Counted from the stretch's first letter, positions 1 to 6,354 are shown. The stretch: 7,351 nucleotides of DNA from Flemingiibacterium sp045636145 (GCA_045636145.1 JAZTWV010000031.1:1-7351); one strand, 5' to 3'. Notes: generated by a model from the sequence alone, not told the origin. Translations and numbers: made by a program.

Positions 1-497
1 ATATGCTGAAGATCGAGGCGGCTGTGTTCGAGGGCTCCGGCAAGCTGGAGCTTACGGGTAAGCTGGGCGAGGTAATGAAGGAGTCGGCACACATTGCATT
101 AAGCTTCGTCCGTTCAAGGGCAAAGGAGCTTGGTATCGACCCCGATTTCTACAAGAATAAGGACATCCACATCCACGTTCCCGAGGGTGCGGTGCCCAAG
201 GACGGTCCCAGCGCGGGAATCACTCTTGTGACCGTTATCGCATCCGCTCTTGCGGAGATTCCCGTGAGACGGGACATCGCAATGACCGGTGAGGTCACTC
301 TCCGCGGCAACGTGCTTGCCATCGGCGGACTGAGAGAAAAGACTCTTGCGGCGTATGCGGCAGGGGTCAGCACAGTGCTTATTCCGGCGGACAATGCCGA
401 GGATCTTTCCGAGTGTGCAGACATTGTAAAGGAAAATATTGAATTTATACAGGTAAAAACCGCTGACGAGGTGCTTTCACTGGCACTCGTAAGATAA
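1..497 (+). CDS. lon: ATP-dependent protease Lon (La), C-terminal proteolytic domain, 5'-truncated by window edge
   Basis: Lon is a cytoplasmic AAA+ serine protease that unfolds and degrades damaged and regulatory proteins. Only its last ~164 residues are in the window. The reading frame is open to the left edge, so the ATG at base 3 is an internal Met and not the start. The catalytic Ser-Lys dyad is visible: Ser in the PKDGPSAG motif (Ser70 of the visible fragment, codon 210-212) and Lys in GGLREKTLAA (Lys113). The stretch around residues 11-30, with GSGKLELTGKLGEVMKES, is the family's standard entry into the protease domain. The C-terminus ends normally shortly after the last domain helix, so the gene is truncated only by the window. 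engB follows 11 bases later and its ribosome binding site overlaps the lon stop codon region. lon next to ysxC/engB is also the Bacillus arrangement. Identification is very secure; whether it is the LonA or LonB paralogue cannot be settled without the N-terminus. Confidence 0.97.
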   Translation, partial: MLKIEAAVFEGSGKLELTGKLGEVMKESAHIALSFVRSRAKELGIDPDFYKNKDIHIHVPEGAVPKDGPSAGITLVTVIASALAEIPVRRDIAMTGEVTLRGNVLAIGGLREKTLAAYAAGVSTVLIPADNAEDLSECADIVKENIEFIQVKTADEVLSLALVR

Positions 498-508
498 AGG
501 AGGAAAAT

Positions 509-1099
509 ATGCCTCTTAATTTAAACAATACAGAGCTTGTAATGACCGCAGGTCTTAAAACACAGTTTCCACAGGACGGACTTTCGCAAATTGCGCTGTC
601 CGGACGTTCCAATGTTGGAAAAAGCTCGCTTCTTAATAAGCTTGTTGGAAGAAAGAGCCTTGCCAGAGTTTCAGGCTCTCCCGGAAAGACTATAACCATC
701 AATTTTTACCGCGTTGACAACAAGTTCTACATAGTTGACCTGCCGGGCTACGGCTTTGCAAAGCGCGCACCGGAGGATAAGGCAAAATGGTCAAAGCTCA
801 CCGATTCCTATTTTACGTCCGGAACAATGCGTGCTGTGGCACAGCTTATCGACCTTAAAGTCGGTCCTACCGCAGACGACGAAATGATGCTTGATTTTAT
901 GAATAATTCGGACATTCCGTATATCATAATCGCAACAAAGGCGGACAAGCTGAACGTGTCCGGAAAAAAAGCTGCTCTTGAAGCACTTCGCGAAAACCCC
1001 TATGTGAGAGAGGAATGCGAGATAATCCCCTTTTCCGCTCTTAACGGTACGGGGCGAGATGAAGCTATGGCGGCAATACTCAGAGTTCTCGGTGAATAA
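509..1099 (+). CDS. engB: Ribosome biogenesis GTP-binding protein EngB/YsxC
   Basis: Small TRAFAC-class GTPase of the YihA/YsxC family, known in Bacillus to be needed for late large-subunit (50S) assembly. At 196 residues it has the normal family length. All GTPase motifs are present in order: G1 P-loop GRSNVGKS (residues 32-39), G2 threonine within PGKTITINFY (Thr61), G3 DLPG followed by YGFAK (77-85), G4 TKAD (143-146) and G5 SAL (176-178). The start is fixed by AAAGGAGG at 496-503, five bases before the ATG and overlapping the lon stop. The M50 protease gene begins two bases after the stop, so lon, engB and the protease are probably co-transcribed. One small deviation: the loop after switch II reads DLKVGPT (115-121) where many homologues have D-x-R-H-x-P. 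It is probably lineage variation, since the catalytic motifs are intact. Confidence 0.97.
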   Translation: MPLNLNNTELVMTAGLKTQFPQDGLSQIALSGRSNVGKSSLLNKLVGRKSLARVSGSPGKTITINFYRVDNKFYIVDLPGYGFAKRAPEDKAKWSKLTDSYFTSGTMRAVAQLIDLKVGPTADDEMMLDFMNNSDIPYIIIATKADKLNVSGKKAALEALRENPYVREECEIIPFSALNGTGRDEAMAAILRVLGE

Positions 1100-1101
1100 T
1101 A

Positions 1102-1815
1102 ATGTTAGAATCGCTTTTTCATTCGGACAATCCTGCGCTTGCTTTACTTCAGCTTGCACAACGGCTTGTAATCGTACTTATTGCGCTGACCGTTCATGAG
1201 GTGGCGCACGGCTTTGCGGCATACAAGCTTGGTGATGACACCGCCGCAAAATTCGGGCGTTTGTCGCTTAATCCCTTGAAGCACCTTGACCCGTGGGGAT
1301 TTATCTCCATGCTCCTTTTCGGCTTCGGATGGGCAAATCCTGTGCCCATAAGAGCAGGACGGTTTAAAAATCCAAGACTCGGTATGGCGATATCGGCACT
1401 TGCCGGACCGCTTTCAAATATCATACTTGCGCTCTTCGGATGGCTCATACTCGAAGTGCTCATATTCTTTGTGCCGGATTCTCTGTATCTTGCCTATGCC
1501 GGATACACTGCTGTGGCACCCGATATGACCTTTTCGGTGAATCTTCTTACTGCCGCTACCACGTTCCTTTGGACTTTTTCCTATCTTAACGTATCCCTTG
1601 CGGTATTTAACTTTCTTCCCGTGCCGCCCCTTGACGGATCACGGGTGCTCTACTCCTTCCTGCCGGATAAAATATATTTCGGCGTGATGAAATACGAGAG
1701 GGCAATATCCGTTGTGATAATGGTGATGCTTCTTGTGGGACTTCTTGATTATCCTCTGTCCTGGTTGGCAGGCACAATAATGTCGGGTATTGACTTTATT
1801 ATTCCACTAATCTGA
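1102..1815 (+). CDS. Site-2 protease family (M50) integral membrane zinc metalloprotease
   Basis: A polytopic membrane metalloprotease of the M50 family, which cuts substrates within or near the membrane. The zinc-binding and catalytic motif HEVAH lies at residues 32-36 inside the first hydrophobic segment (about 20-42). The third zinc ligand is expected at Asp178 in the NFLPVPPLDG motif (170-179). An NPVPI sequence (79-83) and GPLSN (102-106) also match the family. Further hydrophobic segments are at about 95-124, 146-172 and 197-224. No PDZ or CBS domain is present and the length is 237 residues, so it belongs to the short YwhC-like group rather than RseP/RasP. It is probably not SpoIVFB, which I would expect to differ around these motifs, but this is judgement from pattern only. 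The start is two bases after engB, with GGTGA (1091-1095) as the likely ribosome binding site within engB. Its substrate is unknown and the neighbours do not reveal it. Confidence 0.93.
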   Translation: MLESLFHSDNPALALLQLAQRLVIVLIALTVHEVAHGFAAYKLGDDTAAKFGRLSLNPLKHLDPWGFISMLLFGFGWANPVPIRAGRFKNPRLGMAISALAGPLSNIILALFGWLILEVLIFFVPDSLYLAYAGYTAVAPDMTFSVNLLTAATTFLWTFSYLNVSLAVFNFLPVPPLDGSRVLYSFLPDKIYFGVMKYERAISVVIMVMLLVGLLDYPLSWLAGTIMSGIDFIIPLI

Positions 1816-1835
1816 CGAAAGAAGGCGGATGCCAT

Positions 1836-2627
1836 ATGGAAAATATTACATACAAGCTTGAAGCCTTTGAGGGCCCCCTTGACCTGCTTTTAAAGCTTAT
1901 TGACAAAAACAAGGTGCAGATCACGGATATCCCCATAGCTCTCATTTTTGAACAGTATATGGAATATATCGACCTCATGGAGAAAATGGACATGGAGGTT
2001 GCAGGCGAGTTTATCGTAATGGCAAGCGAGCTTATGCTGATAAAAAGCAAAATGCTCCTTCCGAAGCCTTCCGATGAGGAGGAAGACCCTCGCGCAAAGC
2101 TTGCCGCAATGCTGCTTGAATATCAGCGGATGAAGCAGGCGGCGGTGTATCTCGGTGAACAGTTTTCACAGTATTCCGGAAGAATGGTCAAGGACACCGA
2201 TGAGGTAAAGCCGGATTCCGGACGTATTGAGCCGCAGCAGGCAGAGGCACTTCGCCGTGTTATGCTGTCAATGCTCCGCTCAATGGACAAAAGTGCCGTT
2301 GATGCCGCCAACAGAGAAGCGGCTGAGCGTCCTTTTGAAAAGATACTAAGAACGCCCATCGTTCCTGTAGCCGGAAAGATATACGGCGTTATAAGATACC
2401 TTGTCCGTCACAAGGAAGCACTTTATACATCCATACTCTTGACGGCTAAAACGAGAAGCGAACTCATAGCCACATTCCTTGCAGTGCTGGAGCTTATTAA
2501 AAAGAACCGTGTGACACTTCGCCCACTTGATGAAACGGACTTTGGCGAGGCTACGGACTTTAGGGTGTACTTAAACCACGAAAGAATGAAAGGAGGGGAA
2601 GAAAATGTCAGTGAAGCCTATACTTGA
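1836..2627 (+). CDS. scpA: Segregation and condensation protein A (ScpA kleisin)
   Basis: Kleisin subunit of the bacterial SMC-ScpA-ScpB condensin, which loads at origin-proximal sites and organises and segregates the nucleoid. The N-terminal signature is clear: YKLEAFEGPLDLLLKLI at residues 6-22, followed by a short IxDIPI element, which forms the helical domain that contacts the SMC neck. A central acidic stretch (about 79-85) leads into a charged linker. The C-terminal winged-helix that binds the SMC cap is visible at about 190-255, including the SELIATFLAVLELIK helix. The length of 263 residues is normal. The ATG at 1836 is preceded by GAAGGCGG (1821-1828), and the other ATG nearby (1829) is out of frame. 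The last 23 bases overlap scpB, which suggests translational coupling of the two partners. Confidence 0.97.
   Translation: MENITYKLEAFEGPLDLLLKLIDKNKVQITDIPIALIFEQYMEYIDLMEKMDMEVAGEFIVMASELMLIKSKMLLPKPSDEEEDPRAKLAAMLLEYQRMKQAAVYLGEQFSQYSGRMVKDTDEVKPDSGRIEPQQAEALRRVMLSMLRSMDKSAVDAANREAAERPFEKILRTPIVPVAGKIYGVIRYLVRHKEALYTSILLTAKTRSELIATFLAVLELIKKNRVTLRPLDETDFGEATDFRVYLNHERMKGGEENVSEAYT
2589..2596 (+). promoter_or_regulatory. Strong ribosome binding site for scpB inside scpA
   Basis: AAAGGAGG, a near-perfect match to the anti-Shine-Dalgarno sequence, eight bases before the scpB ATG at 2605. It lies within the last codons of scpA, so scpB can be initiated independently of, or in addition to, re-initiation by ribosomes finishing scpA. 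Confidence 0.85.
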
Positions 2628-3201
2628 GGCGGTGCTTTTTGCCGCAGGACATCCCCTTACTTACGAAAATCTTGCGCAGACCGCGGAATGCACCATGAAC
2701 GAGGTAAAGCAGTACCTTTCCGAAATGGCGGCGGCGTACTCTGACCATGCAAACGAGCGCGGAATACAGCTTGTTATGTATAAGGATTCCTGTCAGCTTT
2801 GCACCAAAGAGGAGCATATAGAGAAAATACGGCTTGCGCTCGGAGTAAGAGCAGGCGGAAATCTTTCAAGAAGCTCTATGGAGACTCTTGCTATTGTGGC
2901 TTATCATCAGCCGGTAACAAGGTCATATATCGACTCCGTGCGCGGCATAGACTCAAACTACGCGGTCAATAATCTTACCGATAAGGGTCTTATCGAGGTC
3001 TGCGGTACGCTTGATGCTCCGGGAAGACCGTCCCTTTTCCGTACCACCGATAATTTCCTGCGGATATTCGGCATAACCTCTCTTGCGGAGCTTCCGCCGG
3101 TAGAGCTTTTTGCTGTTCCCGATGTTAAGAGCGACGAGGCGGCTGAGGCTGAAATAGAGGTGGAATCTGCCGCTCCGCTGACGGAATCAGGCGGAGAATG
3201 A
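2605..3201 (+). CDS. scpB: Segregation and condensation protein B (ScpB)
   Basis: Dimeric winged-helix protein that binds the central part of ScpA in the SMC condensin complex. The first winged helix spans about residues 3-80 and the second about 88-165. The second holds the highly conserved LSRSSMETLAIVAYHQPVTR stretch (87-106), the IRG-type motif VRGIDS (112-117), and DAPGRPSLFRTT (137-148) followed by FLRIFGITSLAELP (151-164). After residue ~170 comes a low-complexity acidic tail rich in Glu, Ala and Asp, common in Firmicute ScpB and of unassigned role. The start is well supported: AAAGGAGG at 2589-2596 sits inside scpA, eight bases before the ATG. The length of 198 residues is typical. 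Tandem overlapping scpA-scpB is the standard order. Confidence 0.97.
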   Translation: MSVKPILEAVLFAAGHPLTYENLAQTAECTMNEVKQYLSEMAAAYSDHANERGIQLVMYKDSCQLCTKEEHIEKIRLALGVRAGGNLSRSSMETLAIVAYHQPVTRSYIDSVRGIDSNYAVNNLTDKGLIEVCGTLDAPGRPSLFRTTDNFLRIFGITSLAELPPVELFAVPDVKSDEAAEAEIEVESAAPLTESGGE

Positions 3202-3233
3202 TGCCCCGTCTTGGCGAGGAAAAATAAATTTAC

Positions 3234-3240
3234 GAGAGGA
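3234..3240 (+). promoter_or_regulatory. Ribosome binding site deciding the DUF2953 start
   Basis: GAGAGGA ends 10 bases before GTG 3251 and only one base before GTG 3242. Normal spacing therefore favours 3251 as the translation start, giving 222 residues instead of 225. Confidence 0.6.
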
Positions 3241-3250
3241 TGTGCGTGCC

Positions 3251-3919
3251 GTGGGCTTTCTTATTGCACTTGCTGTAATACTGCTTCTTATGCTTATTCG
3301 GATAAGCATTTCGGTGCGCTCTGACGGTGATCTTTCGCTGAAGCTGGGTATTGGAATATTAAGATTTACCGTATTTCCGAAAAAAGAAAAGAATATTAAG
3401 CTTTCCGACTACAAAGCGGATAAATTTCGCCGCCGCAAAGAAAAGCTTGACGAAAAAAATGCAAAAAAGAAGGCGAAAAAACACAAAAAGTCAAGCGACA
3501 ACGCGGTCAGTGAGGCTGAGAGTACCTGTGATAAGGATGAGGGCGAAAAGCGTGACATTCTCGGACTTGCCAACACCGTTTTGGAGCTTGTTTCGGTGTT
3601 TCTCGCTCGGTTTGGACGGCATTTGCATATAAATGTGCGCAGGCTGGTCATAATAATCGGAAGCGAGGATGCCGCCACTACCGCCGTGGTATACGGCGCG
3701 GTCTGCGGCACTGTCCAGTGCATCGTGGAGCTGTTTGGGTCCTGCTTTCACACAAAATTTTCAAAAAACGCCGAGGTTGACGTAATCCCCGATTTTACAT
3801 CGACAAAAACATCGGCGGCTGTTGATATTACATTTTCCCTGAGACTGTGGCAGATATTCGATATGCTTATAAGGACAGGGGCAGCTTATCTTAAAAAATT
3901 ATTAAGTAAGGAGATATAA
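3251..3919 (+). CDS. DUF2953 domain-containing membrane-anchored protein (YtfI-like)
   Basis: Protein of unknown biochemical function whose C-terminal half matches the DUF2953 pattern. There is one N-terminal hydrophobic segment (about residues 1-17 from this start), then a short beta-rich stretch, a Lys/Arg-rich charged linker (about 58-102, with KKKAKKHKK), and the DUF2953 core (about 118-215). Core landmarks are RLVIIIGSEDAATTAVVYGAV, the Val-Asp-Val-Ile-Pro-Asp-Phe motif, and a C-terminal helix with SLRLWQIFDML. The start is a judgement. GTG 3251 has the purine-rich GAGAGGA (3234-3240) at a usable distance (10 bases), whereas the in-frame GTG at 3242 would be only one base from it; an ATG at 3240 is out of frame and soon stops. 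In Bacillus the homologue YtfI directly precedes YtfJ, the same pairing as here, so a sporulation-linked role is a reasonable inference. The linker carries A-rich runs including a dnaX-type slippery sequence, noted separately. Confidence 0.85.
   Translation: MGFLIALAVILLLMLIRISISVRSDGDLSLKLGIGILRFTVFPKKEKNIKLSDYKADKFRRRKEKLDEKNAKKKAKKHKKSSDNAVSEAESTCDKDEGEKRDILGLANTVLELVSVFLARFGRHLHINVRRLVIIIGSEDAATTAVVYGAVCGTVQCIVELFGSCFHTKFSKNAEVDVIPDFTSTKTSAAVDITFSLRLWQIFDMLIRTGAAYLKKLLSKEI
3461..3469 (+). other. dnaX-type slippery sequence in the Lys-rich linker of the DUF2953 gene
   Basis: The codons GCA AAA AAG (heptamer A-AAA-AAG in 3463-3469) have exactly the phase used for -1 frameshifting in E. coli dnaX. 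A -1 shift would end at TGA 3511-3513, giving a protein that has the membrane segment and part of the basic linker but no DUF2953 core. No matching upstream Shine-Dalgarno-like stimulator is evident, and I did not identify a clear downstream hairpin. In a Lys-rich, A-rich region this may be chance. Confidence 0.25.
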
Positions 3920-3921
3920 AA

Positions 3922-4386
3922 ATGGCAGACAACAAAATTTCCGGAATTATTGAAACCTCCCTTGAAAAAATAAAGAATGTGGTGGATGCCAATACTATCA
4001 TCGGCACTCCCATAAACACTCCCGGCGGCACTACTGTAATACCCGTGTCAAAGGTTATGGTAGGCTTTGCTTCAGGCGGTGTTGACTATCTTGGCAAAAA
4101 TGCAAAAAAATCCGCCGAGGAGGCACACAAGGGCGGTGCAGTTACCAACTTTGGCGGAGGCGGCGGAACAGGCGTTACAGTACAGCCTGTAGGCTTTCTC
4201 GTGATAAGTCCCGACGGAAACGTACAGCTTCTTAATGTTGGAGCAGGCAGTGCCACATCGGGTGACAAGATTGATTCGATTTCAAGTATTATCGAAAAAT
4301 CCCCCGATATTATCGGTAAAATCAAGGCAATATTTGAAAAGAAGAAGGACGATTCCGACAGCGCAGACGAGTCGGACAACGGCTGA
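3922..4386 (+). CDS. ytfJ: GerW family sporulation protein (YtfJ)
   Basis: Member of the GerW/YtfJ family. In Bacillus, YtfJ is made in the forespore under sigma-F control and is associated with spore proteins and germination; its molecular activity is not established. The sequence is diagnostic: an N-terminal helix (residues 6-21), then GTPINTPGGTTVIPVSKVMVGF (28-49), a GG-containing turn, a run of five glycines (78-82) leading to TGVTVQPVGFLVIS (83-95), and a C-terminal region with the IIEKSPDIIGKIKAIF helix. The tail (about 139-154) is short and charged, rich in Lys then Asp/Ser. The length of 154 residues is normal. AAGGAG (3908-3913) lies eight bases before the ATG and within the end of the DUF2953 gene, two bases separating the frames, so the two genes are almost certainly co-expressed. 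It is the best evidence in the window that the organism forms endospores. Confidence 0.95.
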   Translation: MADNKISGIIETSLEKIKNVVDANTIIGTPINTPGGTTVIPVSKVMVGFASGGVDYLGKNAKKSAEEAHKGGAVTNFGGGGGTGVTVQPVGFLVISPDGNVQLLNVGAGSATSGDKIDSISSIIEKSPDIIGKIKAIFEKKKDDSDSADESDNG

Positions 4387-4433
4387 TATCCCAACTTAGG
4401 AATTACTTTCAACACATAAAAAATCGCTGTGAC

Positions 4434-4461
4434 GGTATTCTTAAAATAGAGCCGATATAAT
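4434..4461 (+). promoter_or_regulatory. Possible promoter upstream of the D,D-carboxypeptidase gene (sigma-E-like or -10-only)
   Basis: This lies in the only substantial gap of the window (4387-4483). GATATAAT at 4454-4461 contains a perfect TATAAT (4456-4461) and also resembles the sigma-E -10 consensus CATACAnT. GGTATT (4434-4439) lies 14 bases upstream and partly matches the sigma-E -35 element. There is no good TTGACA-like hexamer at 16-18 bases, so an ordinary sigma-A reading is weaker unless it is a -10-dominated promoter. Bacillus dacB is sigma-E controlled and dacF sigma-F controlled, which makes a sporulation sigma plausible. This is inference from weak motifs. No terminator-like hairpin is seen in the same gap. 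Confidence 0.3.
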
Positions 4462-4473
4462 GACTTTATTTTT

Positions 4474-4478
4474 GGAGG
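4474..4478 (+). promoter_or_regulatory. Ribosome binding site deciding the carboxypeptidase start
   Basis: GGAGG, five bases before ATG 4484. The in-frame upstream ATG at 4460 has no such site and overlaps the TATAAT element. Starting at 4484 also places the basic n-region of the signal peptide directly at the N-terminus. Confidence 0.8.
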
Positions 4479-4483
4479 ATACT

Positions 4484-5581
4484 ATGCGAAAACTTAAAAT
4501 TACAGCCTTTTTTCTTGTGCCGATGCTCCTATGTGCATCTGTCCGGATAGATGCGCTTGAGCTTTCAGCCAAGTCATCCATAGTCATGGAAGCTTCAACA
4601 GGGCAGGTGGTGCACGAGACGGATGCCGACACACGGCGTCCGATGGCAAGCACGACCAAGATAATGACTGCCATATGTGCAATTGAATCCGGCGATCTGT
4701 CCCGTGAAATTTCTGTTGCACCGGAGGCGGTGGGCGTTGAAGGATCATCCGTATATCTTAGCACCGGTGACAAGGTCACACTTCTTGACCTTGTCTATGC
4801 GCTTATGCTTGAGAGCGCCAATGACGCCGCCGCGGCTATTGCTATCGGCGTCTCCGGATCGGTTGAGGAGTTTGCCGGACTTATGAATGCCAAGGCGGCA
4901 GAGCTTGGACTTTCCGACACCCATTTTACAAATCCCCACGGACTCTCGGACGAGAATCATTACACTACAGCCCGTGAGCTTGCAAAGATCACCGCATATG
5001 CTATGGAGAACGAGACCTTCCGTGAGATCGTTTCCACCGGAACTCACAAGATAAATGTGGGCGGTACGGTACGCCATCTTTCAAATCACAACAAAATGCT
5101 TAGGATGTACGACGGAGCGGTTGGCGTTAAGACAGGGTTTACCAAGGCAAGCGGACGGTGTCTTGTTTCCGCCGCCCAGCGTGACGGAATGACGCTCATT
5201 GCCGTGACTCTGAGTGCTCCCGACGACTGGGCAGACCACACGGCAATGTTAGATATGGGGTTTGCTTCGCTCTCTATGGAGAAGCTTATCGAGGCGGGGG
5301 AATCCGCTATGATCGTACCCTGCATAGGCGGCGAAAAAACGGAATTTATTATAAAAAACCGAGACGAGCTTTCTCTTATACTTCCGAGGCGTGAGCGTGA
5401 GATAACAAGGCGTGTGATACTTCCGCGGTATTTTTATGCGCCCGTTGAAGCCGGTGAGACTGTGGGTAAAATTGAGTTTTACGACGGAGATACGCTCCTT
5501 GGTGAAGTACCGCTGTTTGCAGAGGAATCGGTTTTGAAAACAGAATACAAACAAAATATATTTTGGAAGATATTTAAATAA
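4484..5581 (+). CDS. Secreted D-alanyl-D-alanine carboxypeptidase, DacB/DacF type (peptidase S11)
   Basis: Penicillin-binding serine D,D-carboxypeptidase that removes the terminal D-Ala from peptidoglycan pentapeptides, limiting cross-linking of wall or spore cortex. The protein is 365 residues from this start. An N-terminal signal peptide (basic MRKLK, hydrophobic core to about residue 20, likely cleavage near Ala24) sends it out of the cytoplasm. All three active-site motifs are present: STTK (56-59, nucleophile Ser56), SAN (111-113) and KTG (216-218). NPHGL (150-154) and HNKML (202-206) are also family-typical. Residues ~275-350 form the beta-rich PBP5-type C-terminal domain. The tail (NIFWKIFK) is short and could associate with the membrane, but there is no clear transmembrane segment. 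It follows the GerW gene by 97 bases and precedes rluB by one base. In Bacillus, dacB likewise lies between scpAB and rluB, which favours DacB-like. DacF or a vegetative DacA role cannot be excluded from sequence alone. Confidence 0.94.
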   Translation: MRKLKITAFFLVPMLLCASVRIDALELSAKSSIVMEASTGQVVHETDADTRRPMASTTKIMTAICAIESGDLSREISVAPEAVGVEGSSVYLSTGDKVTLLDLVYALMLESANDAAAAIAIGVSGSVEEFAGLMNAKAAELGLSDTHFTNPHGLSDENHYTTARELAKITAYAMENETFREIVSTGTHKINVGGTVRHLSNHNKMLRMYDGAVGVKTGFTKASGRCLVSAAQRDGMTLIAVTLSAPDDWADHTAMLDMGFASLSMEKLIEAGESAMIVPCIGGEKTEFIIKNRDELSLILPRREREITRRVILPRYFYAPVEAGETVGKIEFYDGDTLLGEVPLFAEESVLKTEYKQNIFWKIFK

Positions 5582-5582
5582 A

Positions 5583-6323
5583 ATGACAGAACTTCGTTTA
5601 CAGAAATATATGGCTGACCTTGGACTTATGAGCCGCCGTGCCGCCGAGCAGGAGATCGCTCGGGGCGCGGTGCGCGTCAATGGCGAGGTGGCAATTATAG
5701 GACAGAAAATATGCCCTGAGACGGACGTTGTTGAATACAAGGGACGTGTACTTAAGCAGGGCTTTAAAAAATACATATATATAATGCTCAACAAGCCGCG
5801 CGGATATGTGACTACGGCGTCCGATGAGCGCGGCAGACCTACTGTTGTGGAGCTTTGCTCGGATGTTGGTGAGAGAGTATATCCCGTTGGACGTCTTGAC
5901 ATGGATTCCGACGGACTGCTTCTTCTTACAAACGACGGAGAGCTTGCAAACAAGCTTACCCATCCGCGCCACTCCATACCGAAAATATACCACGTTGAGG
6001 TGGACGGCAAAACGGACCGCGCCACATTAAAACAGCTTTCATCTCCAATGATTATCGACGGCTACGAGATCATGCCCGTAAAAACCGAGGTTCACACCTT
6101 CAAAAACGATCAGCGCCGCGAAACTACGGTACTTCGCATGGAGCTTTATGAGGGCAGAAACCGTCAGATACGAAAAATGTGCGAAAAGTGCGGACTTACG
6201 GTAAAACGGCTTACCCGTGTGGCGATAGGTGACATTAAACTCCAGAGTCTGAAGCCGGGAACATGGCGGCATCTGACAAAATCTCAGGTGGAATATTTAA
6301 AGAACACTGCGGCTAAGAAATAA
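5583..6323 (+). CDS. rluB: Pseudouridine synthase of the RsuA/RluB/RluE/RluF family (RluB-like, 23S rRNA)
   Basis: Converts a specific uridine in rRNA to pseudouridine; the RluB branch acts on 23S rRNA in the peptidyl-transferase region. An N-terminal S4 RNA-binding domain is seen at residues ~3-50 (LQKYMADLGLMSRRAAEQEI and VRVNGEVA). The catalytic domain follows, with NKPRGYVTT (70-78), catalytic Asp106 in VGRLDMDSDGLLLLTNDG (102-119), the KIYHVEV strand (134-140), and EGRNRQIRKM (190-199). The length of 246 residues is standard. The gene begins one base after the carboxypeptidase stop and has no strong ribosome binding site (GGAAGA at 5565-5570 is weak and 12 bases from the ATG), so translation probably depends on ribosomes finishing the upstream gene. 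Synteny with Bacillus rluB (ypuL) downstream of scpAB-dacB supports RluB over RsuA/RluF, but substrate choice is inferred. Confidence 0.94.
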   Translation: MTELRLQKYMADLGLMSRRAAEQEIARGAVRVNGEVAIIGQKICPETDVVEYKGRVLKQGFKKYIYIMLNKPRGYVTTASDERGRPTVVELCSDVGERVYPVGRLDMDSDGLLLLTNDGELANKLTHPRHSIPKIYHVEVDGKTDRATLKQLSSPMIIDGYEIMPVKTEVHTFKNDQRRETTVLRMELYEGRNRQIRKMCEKCGLTVKRLTRVAIGDIKLQSLKPGTWRHLTKSQVEYLKNTAAKK

Positions 6324-6337
6324 GTCCTATTTGAAGG

Positions 6338-6344
6338 AAAGGAA
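6338..6344 (+). promoter_or_regulatory. Ribosome binding site for the small Cys-rich gene
   Basis: AAAGGAA, ten bases before ATG 6355. It supports 6355 over the in-frame TTG at 6331, which would start before this site and has no comparable element of its own. Confidence 0.6.
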
Positions 6345-6354
6345 CAATCACAAA

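Noticed and set aside
3..5. ATG at the left edge as start of a short stand-alone Lon protease-domain protein
   Set aside because: The sequence before the dyad matches the interior of Lon, and the edge falls within the domain, so this is an internal methionine of a truncated gene.
4460..4462. Upstream in-frame ATG as the carboxypeptidase start
   Set aside because: It has no ribosome binding site and overlaps TATAAT, and it would place eight extra residues before the signal peptide. ATG 4484 has GGAGG five bases upstream.
4387..4483. Rho-independent terminator after the GerW gene
   Set aside because: T- and A-rich stretches occur, but I found no GC-rich inverted repeat followed by a T-run.
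4484..4555. Lipoprotein signal at Cys17 of the carboxypeptidase
   Set aside because: The residues before the cysteine (Met-Leu-Leu) do not fit a lipobox. An ordinary signal peptide is more likely.
5249..6025. Long antisense open frame (258 codons) across the carboxypeptidase end and rluB
   Set aside because: It lies opposite two well-identified genes, has no recognisable domain, and spans their junction. Antisense frames of this size are common opposite genes with this codon use.
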